Origin: an uncultured Desulfobacteraceae bacterium | Lineage (GTDB): Bacteria > Desulfobacterota > Desulfobacteria > Desulfobacterales > Desulfatirhabdiaceae | Reading direction: 5' to 3' | DNA: 46,906 nt | Assembly: GCA_903953895.1 (NCBI GenBank) | Contig: CAJBLH010000262.1 | Span: forward strand, 1-46,906 | Shown here: positions 32,479 through 41,710 of the stretch, one piece after another | How positions within the stretch are numbered: the first letter of the stretch is position 1 | How the letters are laid out: every line of letters begins with the position of its first letter | The notes under the pieces: model-generated | What the model was told of the DNA's origin: nothing | The model's database searches: none | What the model saw: only the letters and a program-made list of their open reading frames with translations | Made by a program: the position numbers and the translations under genes

Positions 32479-35400
32479 ATGGCTGAAGTAGAAAAATCCC
32501 TAACAGAGCAGGTAGTTCGGTTACAGCAGGAAGCGTCGCAGAATGCGCCCCAAACTGGGGATGGGGCCGAACCTGATGCTGATGTTCTTCCGAATGACGT
32601 TTTGCAAGAGTCGCCGGTGCGTTCGGAGTCGGCTTTTCCCATTGTTGGCATCGGCGCTTCAGCCGGGGGGCTGGCGGCCTTTGAAGCTTTTTTTTCCGCT
32701 ATGCCCGCCAATTCCGATCCGGGCATGGCCTTTGTTCTGGTGCAGCATCTGGCTCCGGACCACAAGAGTATTCTGTCCGATCTGATCCGGCGCTATACCC
32801 GCATGCAGGTTTTTGAGGTCGAAGACGGCGTGGTGGTACAGCGTAACTGCGCGTATATCATCCCGCCGGGCCGTGACATGGCTTTCTTGAATGGCACGCT
32901 CCAGCTTCTGGAACCGGTCGCCCCCCGTGGCCAGCGCCTGCCGATCGACTTCTTTTTCCGATCCCTGGCTCAGGACCAGCGGGAGCGCGCCATCGGCATC
33001 GTGCTTTCCGGCACCGGCTCCGACGGCACGCTGGGTGTGCGGGCCATCAAGGGCGAGGGCGGCATGGTCATGGTACAGAACCCTGCCTCCACCGAATACG
33101 ACGGCATGCCCCGCAGCGCTATCGCCACGGGCCTGGTCGACTACGAGCTGCCACCGGCCGAGATGCCGGCTCAGCTCATGGCCTATGTGACCCATGCCTT
33201 CGGCTACCCGCCTCGAACGGCATCGAGTACGGCGCCCAAGGTCGAGAATGCGCTTAAAAAGATATTCATTCTGCTGCGCTCCCAGACCGGCCACGATTTT
33301 TCCCAGTACAAGCCAAACACCATTTATCGCCGGATCGAACGGCGTATGGCCGTACAGCAGATCGAAACGATGGATGGATATGTCAAGTATCTTCAGCAGA
33401 CAACTCAGGAGGTGGAATCGCTGTTTCGGGACCTGCTGATTGGCGTCACCAAATTCTTCCGTGATCCGGAGGCGTTCAAGATACTCGAAAAACAGGTTAT
33501 CCCCAAGATATTTGCCGATAAGCCGCCGGGCTCCCTGATCCGCATTTGGACGCCGGGTTGCTCTACGGGAGAGGAGGCCTATTCCCTGGCCATTCTCATG
33601 ATGGAGCGCACGGAAGTCATGAAGCAGAGTTTCAAGGTGCAGGTCTTTGCCACCGACATTGACAATCAGGCGATCTCCACGGCCCGCAGCGGCGTCTATC
33701 CGACCAGCATCGCAACAGACATTTCGCCGGACCGGATGTCGCGTTTTTTTTCCATCGATCCTGATGGTGGCACATGCCGCATCCTTAAAAGCATCCGAGA
33801 CATGCTGGTCTTCTCTGAGCAAGACATCATCAAGGATCCGCCCTTTTCCAAGCTCGACCTGATCAGTTGCCGGAATCTGCTGATCTATATGAACGGCGAC
33901 TTGCAGAAGAAACTGATTCCCCTGTTTCATTACTCACTGCTCCCGGGAGGATTTCTCTTTTTGGGCACCTCCGAGACCGTGGGAGATTTCACCGCCATGT
34001 TTTCTGTGATGGATCGCAAATCAAAGCTGTATCAGCGCAGGGAAGATTATTTCGGCGGGCAGCATACGGTTCTGGCCCGCTTTCTCCCACCCTCGCCAGC
34101 CATTGATGCGGTACGGTCCCTAAAGCCGGGCTTGCCGGGGAAACTGCCGCTTCGCGAGTTGGCCGAGCAGGCGCTTCTGCAGCATCTGGCTCCGGTCGGC
34201 GTGCTGGTCAACGGCAAGGGCGATATCCTTTACCTGCATGGCCGTACAGGCCAGTACCTGGAACCGGCTCCGGGTGAGGCCAGCATCAACAATATCCTGA
34301 TGATGGCCCGCGAAGGGCTGCGGCACGAGTTGACCACCGCACTTCATAAGGCTGCCGGGGGCAAGAATATCATTCGATGTGCGGACCTGCGGGTGAAAAC
34401 CAACGGAGAATTCACCACGGTCAATCTGACCATCCGTGCGGTGCCAACCGGACGCGCCGCCACAGTCAATGAGCCATACCTGCATATCGTCATCCTGGAA
34501 CCGGCGACTTCCGTCCATCCCAGGCAGGCGCTGCAGCCATCTCCGTCCGACACGGGTCTGGAGGATCGCCCCATAACAGATGCAGACTCACACATCGCAG
34601 CACTCAAACAGGAATTGCGTGTTAAGGAAGAATATCTTCAAACATCCAATGAGGAGCTGGAGACCTCCAATGAAGAGCTGAAATCTTCAAACGAGGAGAT
34701 GCAGTCGGTCAACGAAGAACTGCAGTCCACCAACGAGGAGTTGGAAACTTCCAAAGAAGAGCTGCAATCGATCAACGAAGAACTGGCCACGGTCAACTCC
34801 GAACTGCAAACCAAGGTGGCGGATCTGTCGCGAGCCAACAACGACATGAACAACCTGCTGGCCGGCACCGGCATCGGCACGGTTTTTGTGGATCACGGGC
34901 TGCGCATCCTGCGCTTTACCCCTGCCGCCAACATTTTCATCAACCTGATTCAGAGTGATATCGGGCGTCCCGTGGGTCACATCGTTTCCAACCTGATCGG
35001 ATATAACGGTTTGGTCGGGGACACGCAGGCGGTGCTGAACACGCTGATTCCCAAAGAGGTGGAAGTGCAGACAATGGAGGGAAAGTGGTACAAGATGCAT
35101 ATCCAGCCCTACCGCACGCTTGAAAACATGATCGAGGGTGCGGTGATTACATTTTTCGACGTCACGGAGAAGAAGCGGACCTGGGAGATGCTGAAAAAAG
35201 CCCATGAGCTGATCCGTCAGGCCCTGATCGTGCGCGATGCAAAAGTCGCCGCTATCGTTCAGGGTCTGGACGGCCACATCCTGTCCTGGAGCCCGGAAGC
35301 CGCCGGCATGTACGGGTGGAGTGAGTCCGAGGCCCTGTCGATGACCATCCGCGAAAGGGTTCCGGTGGAAATACGAGCAGAAATATTGACAACCCTGCTG

Positions 35401-35589
35401 CGGCTTGGCCGGGGTGAAATTAAGGAGCCGTATCCGACCAAGCGGATCACCAAGGAAGGCGCTGTCTTGGATGTCTGGCTGACGTCTACGCCGTTGATGA
35501 ACGAAGTCGGGCAGATGACTGCAATTGCAACTATGGAGCGGACAACAGAACCCGAAACAGGTGAAGAAGCGAGGACGGTCGTAAAATGA
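32479..35589 (+). CDS. CheB-CheR-PAS fusion protein
   Basis: 1036 aa; ATG at 32479 after AAGGAG. Residues about 53-235 are a CheB methylesterase domain with Ser61 (GASAGG), His90 (VQHLAPDH) and Asp182 (GTGSDGT), with no receiver domain. Residues about 250-520 are CheR methyltransferase: GVTKFFRDP, the SAM-binding WTPGCSTGEEAYS, FATDID and SCRNLLIYM. A PAS-like part follows. A heptad coiled coil (about 709-780) of repeated (S/T)NEEL units comes next, then two PAS domains to the C terminus. Such fusions are usually part of non-chemotaxis sensory systems. No kinase domain is fused; the overlapping downstream gene (4-bp ATGA) encodes a kinase that may act with it. No chemoreceptor or CheA gene is in the window. 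Confidence 0.94.
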   Translation: MAEVEKSLTEQVVRLQQEASQNAPQTGDGAEPDADVLPNDVLQESPVRSESAFPIVGIGASAGGLAAFEAFFSAMPANSDPGMAFVLVQHLAPDHKSILSDLIRRYTRMQVFEVEDGVVVQRNCAYIIPPGRDMAFLNGTLQLLEPVAPRGQRLPIDFFFRSLAQDQRERAIGIVLSGTGSDGTLGVRAIKGEGGMVMVQNPASTEYDGMPRSAIATGLVDYELPPAEMPAQLMAYVTHAFGYPPRTASSTAPKVENALKKIFILLRSQTGHDFSQYKPNTIYRRIERRMAVQQIETMDGYVKYLQQTTQEVESLFRDLLIGVTKFFRDPEAFKILEKQVIPKIFADKPPGSLIRIWTPGCSTGEEAYSLAILMMERTEVMKQSFKVQVFATDIDNQAISTARSGVYPTSIATDISPDRMSRFFSIDPDGGTCRILKSIRDMLVFSEQDIIKDPPFSKLDLISCRNLLIYMNGDLQKKLIPLFHYSLLPGGFLFLGTSETVGDFTAMFSVMDRKSKLYQRREDYFGGQHTVLARFLPPSPAIDAVRSLKPGLPGKLPLRELAEQALLQHLAPVGVLVNGKGDILYLHGRTGQYLEPAPGEASINNILMMAREGLRHELTTALHKAAGGKNIIRCADLRVKTNGEFTTVNLTIRAVPTGRAATVNEPYLHIVILEPATSVHPRQALQPSPSDTGLEDRPITDADSHIAALKQELRVKEEYLQTSNEELETSNEELKSSNEEMQSVNEELQSTNEELETSKEELQSINEELATVNSELQTKVADLSRANNDMNNLLAGTGIGTVFVDHGLRILRFTPAANIFINLIQSDIGRPVGHIVSNLIGYNGLVGDTQAVLNTLIPKEVEVQTMEGKWYKMHIQPYRTLENMIEGAVITFFDVTEKKRTWEMLKKAHELIRQALIVRDAKVAAIVQGLDGHILSWSPEAAGMYGWSESEALSMTIRERVPVEIRAEILTTLLRLGRGEIKEPYPTKRITKEGAVLDVWLTSTPLMNEVGQMTAIATMERTTEPETGEEARTVVK

Positions 35590-38069
35590 ACGTCAAGGAT
35601 GCGGGAGCTGATTCATGCTGGTCGGTTAGAAAAAAGTGGATGCTGGTGCTTTTTATGGGGGTGTTGGCGCTGCTGATTGCAGGAGTGGGCGGTGTGGCGT
35701 GGGCCCAACAAGCCGCCGCGGAGGTTGGAGAGCGCCCTGTTTTGTTCCTGGGCAATCAATCCCTGCCGCCGATGATCTACTCGAAAAAAGGTGCGCCGAC
35801 TGGCATTGTGATCGATCTTGCCGAGGCGATGGCCAAACGGATGCGTCATCCCGTACAAATCCGGGTCATGGACTGGAGCCAGGCCCAGCAATCCGTTCTG
35901 GAAGGCCGGGCGGACGCACTCCTTCAGATCAACGCCAATCCGGATCGCCTGAAAATATTTGATTTCTCGAAGCCGCTGCTGCTGTCGGAATTTACGATAT
36001 TTACAGCCACTGAACGCATGGATATCCTGCATCAACGCGACCTGAGGGGATTGAAGGTCGGTGTCGAGGAAAAGGGGCTGCCGATTCTTTTGATGAAAGA
36101 AGATCCTGAAATTATTGTGGAAGTCATCCCGGATTTTGTACGGGGTTTCGCCATGCTGACATCGGGAAAAATCGATGCTGTTGTTGCGGATCGGTGGGTG
36201 GGCGGTTATGTGCTGGCGGAGAACAACATCCGGGGTGTAAAATTGATCGAGGAGCCCATCAGCAGAAGCGAGTCGGCGATCGCCGTCATAAAAGGGAATT
36301 CGAATCTGCTCGATGAGATCAACTCGGCGCTGGCCGGCATTCGGCAGGACGGCACATACGACCGGATCATCGAGCATTGGCGCTCCAAGGAAGTCGTGTT
36401 TCAAACACGCGAGCAGGTACGCAGATATTGGTGGTTGTTGGCAACCATCGTGATGGCGTTGATGGTGACATTGACCGGAGTCTTTGTGCTGACAAGAGAA
36501 ATCCGCAGACGCAAACTGTCGGAGCAAAATCTGCTTCTGAATCAGATCGAGATGGAAAAGCGCAACGATGAAACGCTTCGGATACTTCATGATCTGGAAG
36601 TGAGTCAGACCGAAATCGAGATACAAAACGAGGAACTTCGCCGGACCCAGGCGGATCTGGACATTGCCCGCATACGATATTTCGATCTGTATGATCTGGC
36701 GCCGGTGGGCTACTGCACCCTAAGCGATATGGGGCTGATCCTTGAGTCCAATCTAACCGCAGCCACCCTGCTGGATGTGTCCCGGAGCGCACTCGACAAG
36801 CAGCCGATCTCCCGGTTCATCCTCACGGAAGATCAAGACATCTATTACTTCCATTGCAAGACGCTTTTTGAAGCTGGTGAGCCGCAATCGTTTGATTTAC
36901 GGATGGTGAAACAGGATGGTGCGCCGTTCTGGGTGCGGATGATCGTAACTGTTGCCCAGGATGCACCCGGTGATGGTTTCTGCCGTGTCGTTCTCAGTGA
37001 CATCACCGATCGTAAAACAGCCAAACAAGATCGGATTGCCCGCAGAGCTGCGGAGGAAGCCAACAGAGCCAAGAGTTCGTTCCTGGCGAACATGAGCCAT
37101 GAGATCCGGACGCCCATGAATGCCGTGCTGGGGTTTGCCCATGTGCTGGGAAGCGATTCTTCCCTGTCATCGCGGCAAGCCGAACTCGTCCGGGTCATAA
37201 CTCGCAGCGGGGAACACCTGCTGCGGCTTATCAGCGATATCCTCGACATGTCCAAAATCGAGGCCGGACAGGCTGGCCTCAGCCCGGAAGATTTTTCTCT
37301 GACCGACTTGGTGAAGGAGCTGGAGAGCCTGTTCCGACCCGAAGCAGCATCCAAGGGGCTGAATTTGTTACTGGAAGCAGATTTGAATCTTTTGCCGGAC
37401 CTGCATGCTGATTTTGGCAAGCTGCGCCAGATTTTGATCAATCTTCTGGGAAACGCCATCAAATTTACGCAGGCCGGCCAGGTCGTTCTCCGGGTGCGCT
37501 GCGAAACACCAACAGGGCGCGAGGATGCAAAGATGCAGCGTCTGGTGATCGAGGTGGAAGATACCGGGCAGGGCATTGCCGGACCGGATATGGTGTACCT
37601 GTTCGACCCTTTTTATCAGACAGCCGAGGGCGTCCATGCCGGCGGAACCGGGCTGGGGCTGAGCATCAGCCGCAGCAATGCATTGCTGATGGGCGGCGAT
37701 ATCACGGTCAGGAGCCGGGTGGGAGCTGGAACATGCTTTCGGCTCGACGTCCCCCTGCAAAAAGCTCTGGGTGAAATCCGTCGCAAGGAAACATTTCAGC
37801 AAATGACCGACCTGGCGGCGGAGGCGGCTCTTCACCCCACTGGACTGGCGGCATTTCCTGTAACGCAGACCCAGTTGTCACCTGAAATGCTGCGAAGCAT
37901 CCGCAAGACCGTGGCCGAGGGAGATGTGGTTCTGATGATGAATTTGATTGACTCGGCCGAACAGGAAGACACCCAGGCCGCCCAGAGTTTGCGGGAAATG
38001 GCCGTTAACTTCGATTACAGAAAAATCGAAGAATGGTTGGAGCGTGTACAGACAACTCGAAGTAGATAA
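35586..38069 (+). CDS. Sensor histidine kinase with periplasmic amino-acid-binding-like (SBP_bac_3) domain
   Basis: 827 aa, starting within the CheB-CheR stop. A signal anchor (about 18-40) precedes a periplasmic SBP_bac_3 domain (about 48-275; TGIVIDLAEAMAKRM, LQINANPDRLKIFDFSKP, AVVADRWVGGY). A membrane helix (about 282-303), coiled region, PAS (about 355-475), HisKA with His505 ([11 protein letters not shown]) and HATPase ([25 protein letters not shown]) follow. From the coiled region on it is a clear paralogue of the kinase at 28490, but the receiver is missing: a linker of about 40 residues joins the ATPase to the same 60-residue C-terminal tail. The likely ligand is a small polar solute such as an amino acid. 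It probably hands phosphate to the receiver of the next protein, 33 bp downstream. Confidence 0.93.
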   Translation: MNVKDAGADSCWSVRKKWMLVLFMGVLALLIAGVGGVAWAQQAAAEVGERPVLFLGNQSLPPMIYSKKGAPTGIVIDLAEAMAKRMRHPVQIRVMDWSQAQQSVLEGRADALLQINANPDRLKIFDFSKPLLLSEFTIFTATERMDILHQRDLRGLKVGVEEKGLPILLMKEDPEIIVEVIPDFVRGFAMLTSGKIDAVVADRWVGGYVLAENNIRGVKLIEEPISRSESAIAVIKGNSNLLDEINSALAGIRQDGTYDRIIEHWRSKEVVFQTREQVRRYWWLLATIVMALMVTLTGVFVLTREIRRRKLSEQNLLLNQIEMEKRNDETLRILHDLEVSQTEIEIQNEELRRTQADLDIARIRYFDLYDLAPVGYCTLSDMGLILESNLTAATLLDVSRSALDKQPISRFILTEDQDIYYFHCKTLFEAGEPQSFDLRMVKQDGAPFWVRMIVTVAQDAPGDGFCRVVLSDITDRKTAKQDRIARRAAEEANRAKSSFLANMSHEIRTPMNAVLGFAHVLGSDSSLSSRQAELVRVITRSGEHLLRLISDILDMSKIEAGQAGLSPEDFSLTDLVKELESLFRPEAASKGLNLLLEADLNLLPDLHADFGKLRQILINLLGNAIKFTQAGQVVLRVRCETPTGREDAKMQRLVIEVEDTGQGIAGPDMVYLFDPFYQTAEGVHAGGTGLGLSISRSNALLMGGDITVRSRVGAGTCFRLDVPLQKALGEIRRKETFQQMTDLAAEAALHPTGLAAFPVTQTQLSPEMLRSIRKTVAEGDVVLMMNLIDSAEQEDTQAAQSLREMAVNFDYRKIEEWLERVQTTRSR

Positions 38070-38102
38070 TCCACCAGGATTCGGTGAAGGTGAAAAACCC
38101 AA

Positions 38103-40121
38103 ATGAATGAAAAAGACAAACAAACAACGATCATGATCGTGGACGATAACCCCATCAACCTGAAATTGCTGCTGGAGCTGCTGAGCGAAAAAGGCTATCG
38201 GGTGGTGGCTTTTCCCGGCGGTGTCCAGGCACTGGCGGCTGCGGTCGAAAACCCGCCGGACCTGATTCTGCTCGACATCCGGATGCCGGAAATGGACGGA
38301 TTCGAGGTCTGCCGCAGGCTCAAGGCCAATGCAGAGCTACAGGAGATCCCGGTGCTGTTCATATCGGCCCTGGTCGAAGCCGAGGACAAGGTAGAGGCTT
38401 TTGCCGTGGGCGGTGCGGACTATATCGCCAAGCCGTTCCAGCCCGAGGAACTCCATGCCCGGGTGCAGATTCATTTAAAAAATCGCTCCTTGCAGCGCCA
38501 ACTGCTCCGGCACAATATGGAGCTGCAACAGCTTGTGGCGGAACAAACCCGTGAGCTGGTCGATGCCCATCAGCGATTGCACCTTGCCCTGCGTGCCGCA
38601 AAAGCCGGCACCTGGGAATGGGATCTGCAGACCCAGAAGAATTACTGGTCTGAAGAGCTGTGGAATCTTTTCCGCATCAAGCCAAACAGTTGCGAACCTT
38701 CTTACGATACGTGGATTGAGTCGATCCATTGGGATGACCGCGAAAAGACGGCTAAAATCGTTCGGGAGGCATCCCAAAAGGGGGTGCGATTCAGTATCGA
38801 ATGGCGGGTGGCCGGTTGTATCGATTCGGAGTGCTGGCTGATGTCCTATGGTCAGCCCTTGTTCGATGCCGGGGGAAGGATAGAACGCTACATCGGCATC
38901 GTCCTGGACATCACCGAGCGCAAGCAGGCTGAAGAAGAAACACTCAGAATGCATGCAGAACTCCAGCAAAAACAGAAAACGGAGGCCATCGGATCGCTTG
39001 CCGGCGGCATCGCCCATGATCTGAACAATATACTGTTTCCAGTCTGCGGGCTTTCGGAGTTGCTCCTTGAAGACTTTCCAGCCAACAGTACCGCGTATGA
39101 AATGATGCAGCAGATTCATCGGTCCGTGCTACGTGGCAGTAATCTGGTTAAGCAGATACTGGCTTTCAGCCGGCGGTCCAATCCAGAGAAAATGCCCATC
39201 CGGATTCAGCCGGTTCTAAAAGAGGTACTGAATCTGGTGCGATCCACACAGTCTCGAAATATCGAAATGACATCCCGGATCAGTCCAGACTGTGGGATGG
39301 TGGCGGCAGATCCCACTCAGATGCATCAGGTGATGATAAATCTGATTACCAACGCCTGTCATGCGGTTGAGGAAATCGGGGGGACCATCCATGTCGAGCT
39401 GAAAAAAACAGACATCAGCTCGGTTGCCGAAAAAGCGGCATTGCCTTTTAATACATTGCCGGTTGGCCGATACGCCTGCATCTGTGTGACTGACACTGGG
39501 ATCGGCATCGACAAAACCGTGATCGACAAAGTATTCACCCCGTATTTCACCACCAAGCCGCAGGGAAAAGGAACGGGGCTTGGGCTGTCCGTGGTGCTTG
39601 GCATCGTCAAGGAACACGGCGGGGATATCCGGGTTACCAGCGAGATCGGGAAGGGGACGACGTTCAGTGTCTATCTGCCCCTTCTTGAAGACCTCGGGGA
39701 AAGTCCGCCCGACATTGTTGTCCGGCAGTATCCAACCGGCAGCGAACGTATTCTGGTGGTCGATGACGAAGGCCCGATCCTGCACATGGAGCAGTTGATG
39801 CTCGAAAAACTCGGCTATCGGACAACTGCATTTACGAGCAGTCTGGAAGCGCTGGCGGCTTTTAAAGCCGATCCCAACGGTTTTGATCTGGTGATCAGCG
39901 ATCGGGGCATGCCGAACATGACCGGAGAGCAACTGGCCAAGGAATTGATGGCGATTCGGCCGGGAATGCCGATCATTCTCTGTACGGGTTTTGGCAATGA
40001 AACCGATGAACTGCACGCTATGGGCATGGGTATCAAGGGCTTTCTCATAAAGCCCGTGGCAAAAGCGGATCTGGCTGCAACGGTCAGAAATGTGCTGGAT
40101 AAGGATGGTGTCGGACAGTGA
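38103..40121 (+). CDS. Receiver-PAS-histidine kinase-receiver protein
   Basis: 672 aa. An N-terminal receiver (Asp58, LLDIRMPEMDG) is followed by a coiled coil, PAS (about 160-280; WEWDLQTQKNYWSEEL), a HisKA of the NtrB-like type with His305 (GGIAHDLNNIL), HATPase (NLITNACHAVEE, DTGIGID, FFTTK-like YFTTKPQGKGTGLGLS) and a C-terminal receiver with Asp600 (ISDRGMPNM) and a KPV lysine. The first receiver and linker are nearly the same as in the protein at 31308, but the kinase half is of another subfamily and has intact ATP-binding boxes. It closes the duplicated signalling run. It could take phosphate from the SBP-domain kinase and relay it through its own kinase and second receiver. Confidence 0.93.
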   Translation: MNEKDKQTTIMIVDDNPINLKLLLELLSEKGYRVVAFPGGVQALAAAVENPPDLILLDIRMPEMDGFEVCRRLKANAELQEIPVLFISALVEAEDKVEAFAVGGADYIAKPFQPEELHARVQIHLKNRSLQRQLLRHNMELQQLVAEQTRELVDAHQRLHLALRAAKAGTWEWDLQTQKNYWSEELWNLFRIKPNSCEPSYDTWIESIHWDDREKTAKIVREASQKGVRFSIEWRVAGCIDSECWLMSYGQPLFDAGGRIERYIGIVLDITERKQAEEETLRMHAELQQKQKTEAIGSLAGGIAHDLNNILFPVCGLSELLLEDFPANSTAYEMMQQIHRSVLRGSNLVKQILAFSRRSNPEKMPIRIQPVLKEVLNLVRSTQSRNIEMTSRISPDCGMVAADPTQMHQVMINLITNACHAVEEIGGTIHVELKKTDISSVAEKAALPFNTLPVGRYACICVTDTGIGIDKTVIDKVFTPYFTTKPQGKGTGLGLSVVLGIVKEHGGDIRVTSEIGKGTTFSVYLPLLEDLGESPPDIVVRQYPTGSERILVVDDEGPILHMEQLMLEKLGYRTTAFTSSLEALAAFKADPNGFDLVISDRGMPNMTGEQLAKELMAIRPGMPIILCTGFGNETDELHAMGMGIKGFLIKPVAKADLAATVRNVLDKDGVGQ

Positions 40122-40181
40122 ATTGCATGGTGGTAATCAGAGACGTTCCTGCCAGAGAGCATCGATGCCGCGATGATTGAG

Positions 40182-40201
40182 TCTCAAAACGAATTTTGAG
40201 A
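40182..40201. repeat. Perfect inverted repeat TCTCAAAA/TTTTGAGA
   Basis: TCTCAAAACGAATTTTGAGA has 8-bp perfect arms around CGAA, 60 bp after the kinase stop. No T-run follows, so a terminator is uncertain. The TCTCAAAA arm recalls the operator-like sites at 26844 and 27388, but without the GAC ends. Confidence 0.55.
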
Positions 40202-40223
40202 TAATCGCCGAGTAAAATAAGCA

Positions 40224-40252
40224 TTGACATAAGATTCGATTTTGGTTTAGAA
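40224..40252 (+). promoter_or_regulatory. Candidate sigma-70 promoter for the binding-protein gene
   Basis: TTGACA (40224-40229) is separated by 17 bp from TTAGAA (40247-40252). The -35 is consensus and the spacing ideal, but the -10 is weak. The gene starts 188 bp downstream, leaving a long leader. Confidence 0.4.
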
Positions 40253-40439
40253 AAACGAAGCTGTAACTGAATGAAAATACAAAAAAAACAAGTTGATCAC
40301 CGCTAAGAATGAAAATGACTTCTCACATAAAAACAGGTGTGGTCTTTCTTTTTCATGTGTTTCGTGGTTTAAGACTTATTTTCATGAAGATGACAATATC
40401 TGTCCGTTCATACGATAATCCCATAACGAGGATAACAAA

Positions 40440-41570
40440 ATGGCAGGGGGTTTTTGGGCCAAGAAGTGCTTTTCAGTGGTGGTCGCCGTTGCTTTAATGC
40501 AAATTATTCTATCCAGTCATATAGTTGCAGCAGAAGAAATCAAGATTGGCATCATGGTCCCCATCACCGGTCCGGAAGCGGCTTTTGGTAAAGACATGGA
40601 AAACGCCATCCTGCTGGCGGTTTCTGAAATCAATGCCGGTGGCGGAATCCTGGGCAAAGATGTAACGACTTCAACCAGCGATGAAGCCTGTGATCCAAAG
40701 CAGGCAACCGTCGCCGCCGACAATCTGGTTGCCGAAGGCGTGGTGGCCGTGGTTGGCGGATACTGCTCTCCGGCCACCGCACCCACATTGAAGATTTTCG
40801 CCGATGCCGGTGTTCCCTTCGTCATTGCGGCGGCCAATTCCAGCAAACTGACCGGCGCCAATCCGGGAAACGGTTTTCAGATCAACAGCTCGGGAATCGA
40901 TCAGGCGATGACGGCGGTCCATCTTTTCAAGGAAAAGCGAATCCGGAAACTGGCCATCATTCATCAGGGTGATGGCTATTCCGCGGATTTATCCGCCCTG
41001 ACCGAGAAAAAATGGAAACAGATGGGCCATGAAGTGGTTGCCGTTGAAGTGGCTGCCAAAGGAGAGCAGAGCTACGCGGCGCTCGTGAACCGCCTGAGGC
41101 ATAAATCACCGGATGCCGTTTTCTGGACAGCCTATTGTGCGGATGGCGCACTCGTCATCAAACAGCTTCGTCAGGGCGGATTCAGCAAGTTGATCGCCGT
41201 TGGTGACGGCTCCAATTCTCCCAAGCTGATGGAACTTGCTGGCAAAGCCGCTGAAGGCGTTTATTGCTTCTCGAATCCCATGGTTGAATATCTGCCGGGT
41301 TCCAGAACATTTATCGAGAGTTACCGGAAAAAATTCAATCTGGAGCCCGGTCCTTACTCTGCCCTGGCATATGACGGCATGAACCTTCTGGCGGACGCCA
41401 TTACCCGAGCGGGCGCCGCAGACAAGGCCGCCATTGCCAAAGCCCTGAAAGAAACCAGGGAATTCAAGGGAATCGCCGGCCCCATTTCCTTTAAACCCGA
41501 TAACACGCTGGCCAGAAGCAATTTTGTCGTGCTGATTGCCAAAGGAAATACCTGGGCGCTTTATAAGTAA
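40440..41570 (+). CDS. Branched-chain amino-acid-type ABC transporter substrate-binding protein (LivJ-like)
   Basis: 376 aa from the ATG at 40440 (GAGGATAAC upstream). A signal peptide (FSVVVAVALMQIILSSHIVAA, read in parts; cut near residue 31) precedes a type I periplasmic binding protein: EIKIGIMVPITGPEAAFGKD, LAVSEINAGGGILGKDV, DPKQATVAADNLV, AVVGGYCSPATAP, and FTAYCADGALVIKQLRQ-like ligand-pocket regions (here FWTAYCADGALV). Relatives bind branched-chain or other amino acids and feed the LivHMGF transporter. No permease or ATPase genes are adjacent, and a terminator follows directly, so it is monocistronic. It may serve a distant transporter or act as a ligand-presenting protein for one of the nearby sensors. 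Confidence 0.92.
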   Translation: MAGGFWAKKCFSVVVAVALMQIILSSHIVAAEEIKIGIMVPITGPEAAFGKDMENAILLAVSEINAGGGILGKDVTTSTSDEACDPKQATVAADNLVAEGVVAVVGGYCSPATAPTLKIFADAGVPFVIAAANSSKLTGANPGNGFQINSSGIDQAMTAVHLFKEKRIRKLAIIHQGDGYSADLSALTEKKWKQMGHEVVAVEVAAKGEQSYAALVNRLRHKSPDAVFWTAYCADGALVIKQLRQGGFSKLIAVGDGSNSPKLMELAGKAAEGVYCFSNPMVEYLPGSRTFIESYRKKFNLEPGPYSALAYDGMNLLADAITRAGAADKAAIAKALKETREFKGIAGPISFKPDNTLARSNFVVLIAKGNTWALYK

Positions 41571-41589
41571 ATTATTTTGACCGCTAACC

Positions 41590-41638
41590 GGCATACGGAG
41601 CAGCCCTGCTGAAAATGGTGATGCCGTATGCCTTTTTT
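41590..41638 (+). terminator. Rho-independent terminator after the binding-protein gene
   Basis: GGCATACGG (41590-41598) pairs perfectly with CCGTATGCC (41624-41632), followed by TTTTTT. The loop is 25 bases. It starts about 20 bp after the stop codon. Confidence 0.85.
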
Positions 41639-41710
41639 ATTCAAACAGCGGGTTCTTTTTGCGTCATATCCCGAAAAAGTGATTGAATACGAAAACGACT
41701 GGAGGGGAAG

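Larger units (their letters stand above)
40122..40439. other. Intergenic region before the binding-protein gene
   Basis: 318 bp, AT-rich. It contains a perfect hairpin (40182-40201), a candidate sigma-70 promoter (40224-40252) and an A-rich stretch near 40269-40290. A 62-codon open frame (40309-40497) overlaps the next gene's start and has no good ribosome-binding site; it is not called as a gene. Confidence 0.6.

Noticed and set aside
34630-34800. Repetitive DNA that might be a tandem repeat or CRISPR-like array
   Set aside because: The period is 21 bp in frame inside the CheB-CheR gene and encodes (S/T)NEEL heptads of a coiled coil. There are no spacers.
40309-40497. 62-codon open frame ahead of the binding-protein gene
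   Set aside because: It overlaps the start and signal peptide of the LivJ-like gene in another frame, lacks a ribosome-binding site and resembles nothing known.
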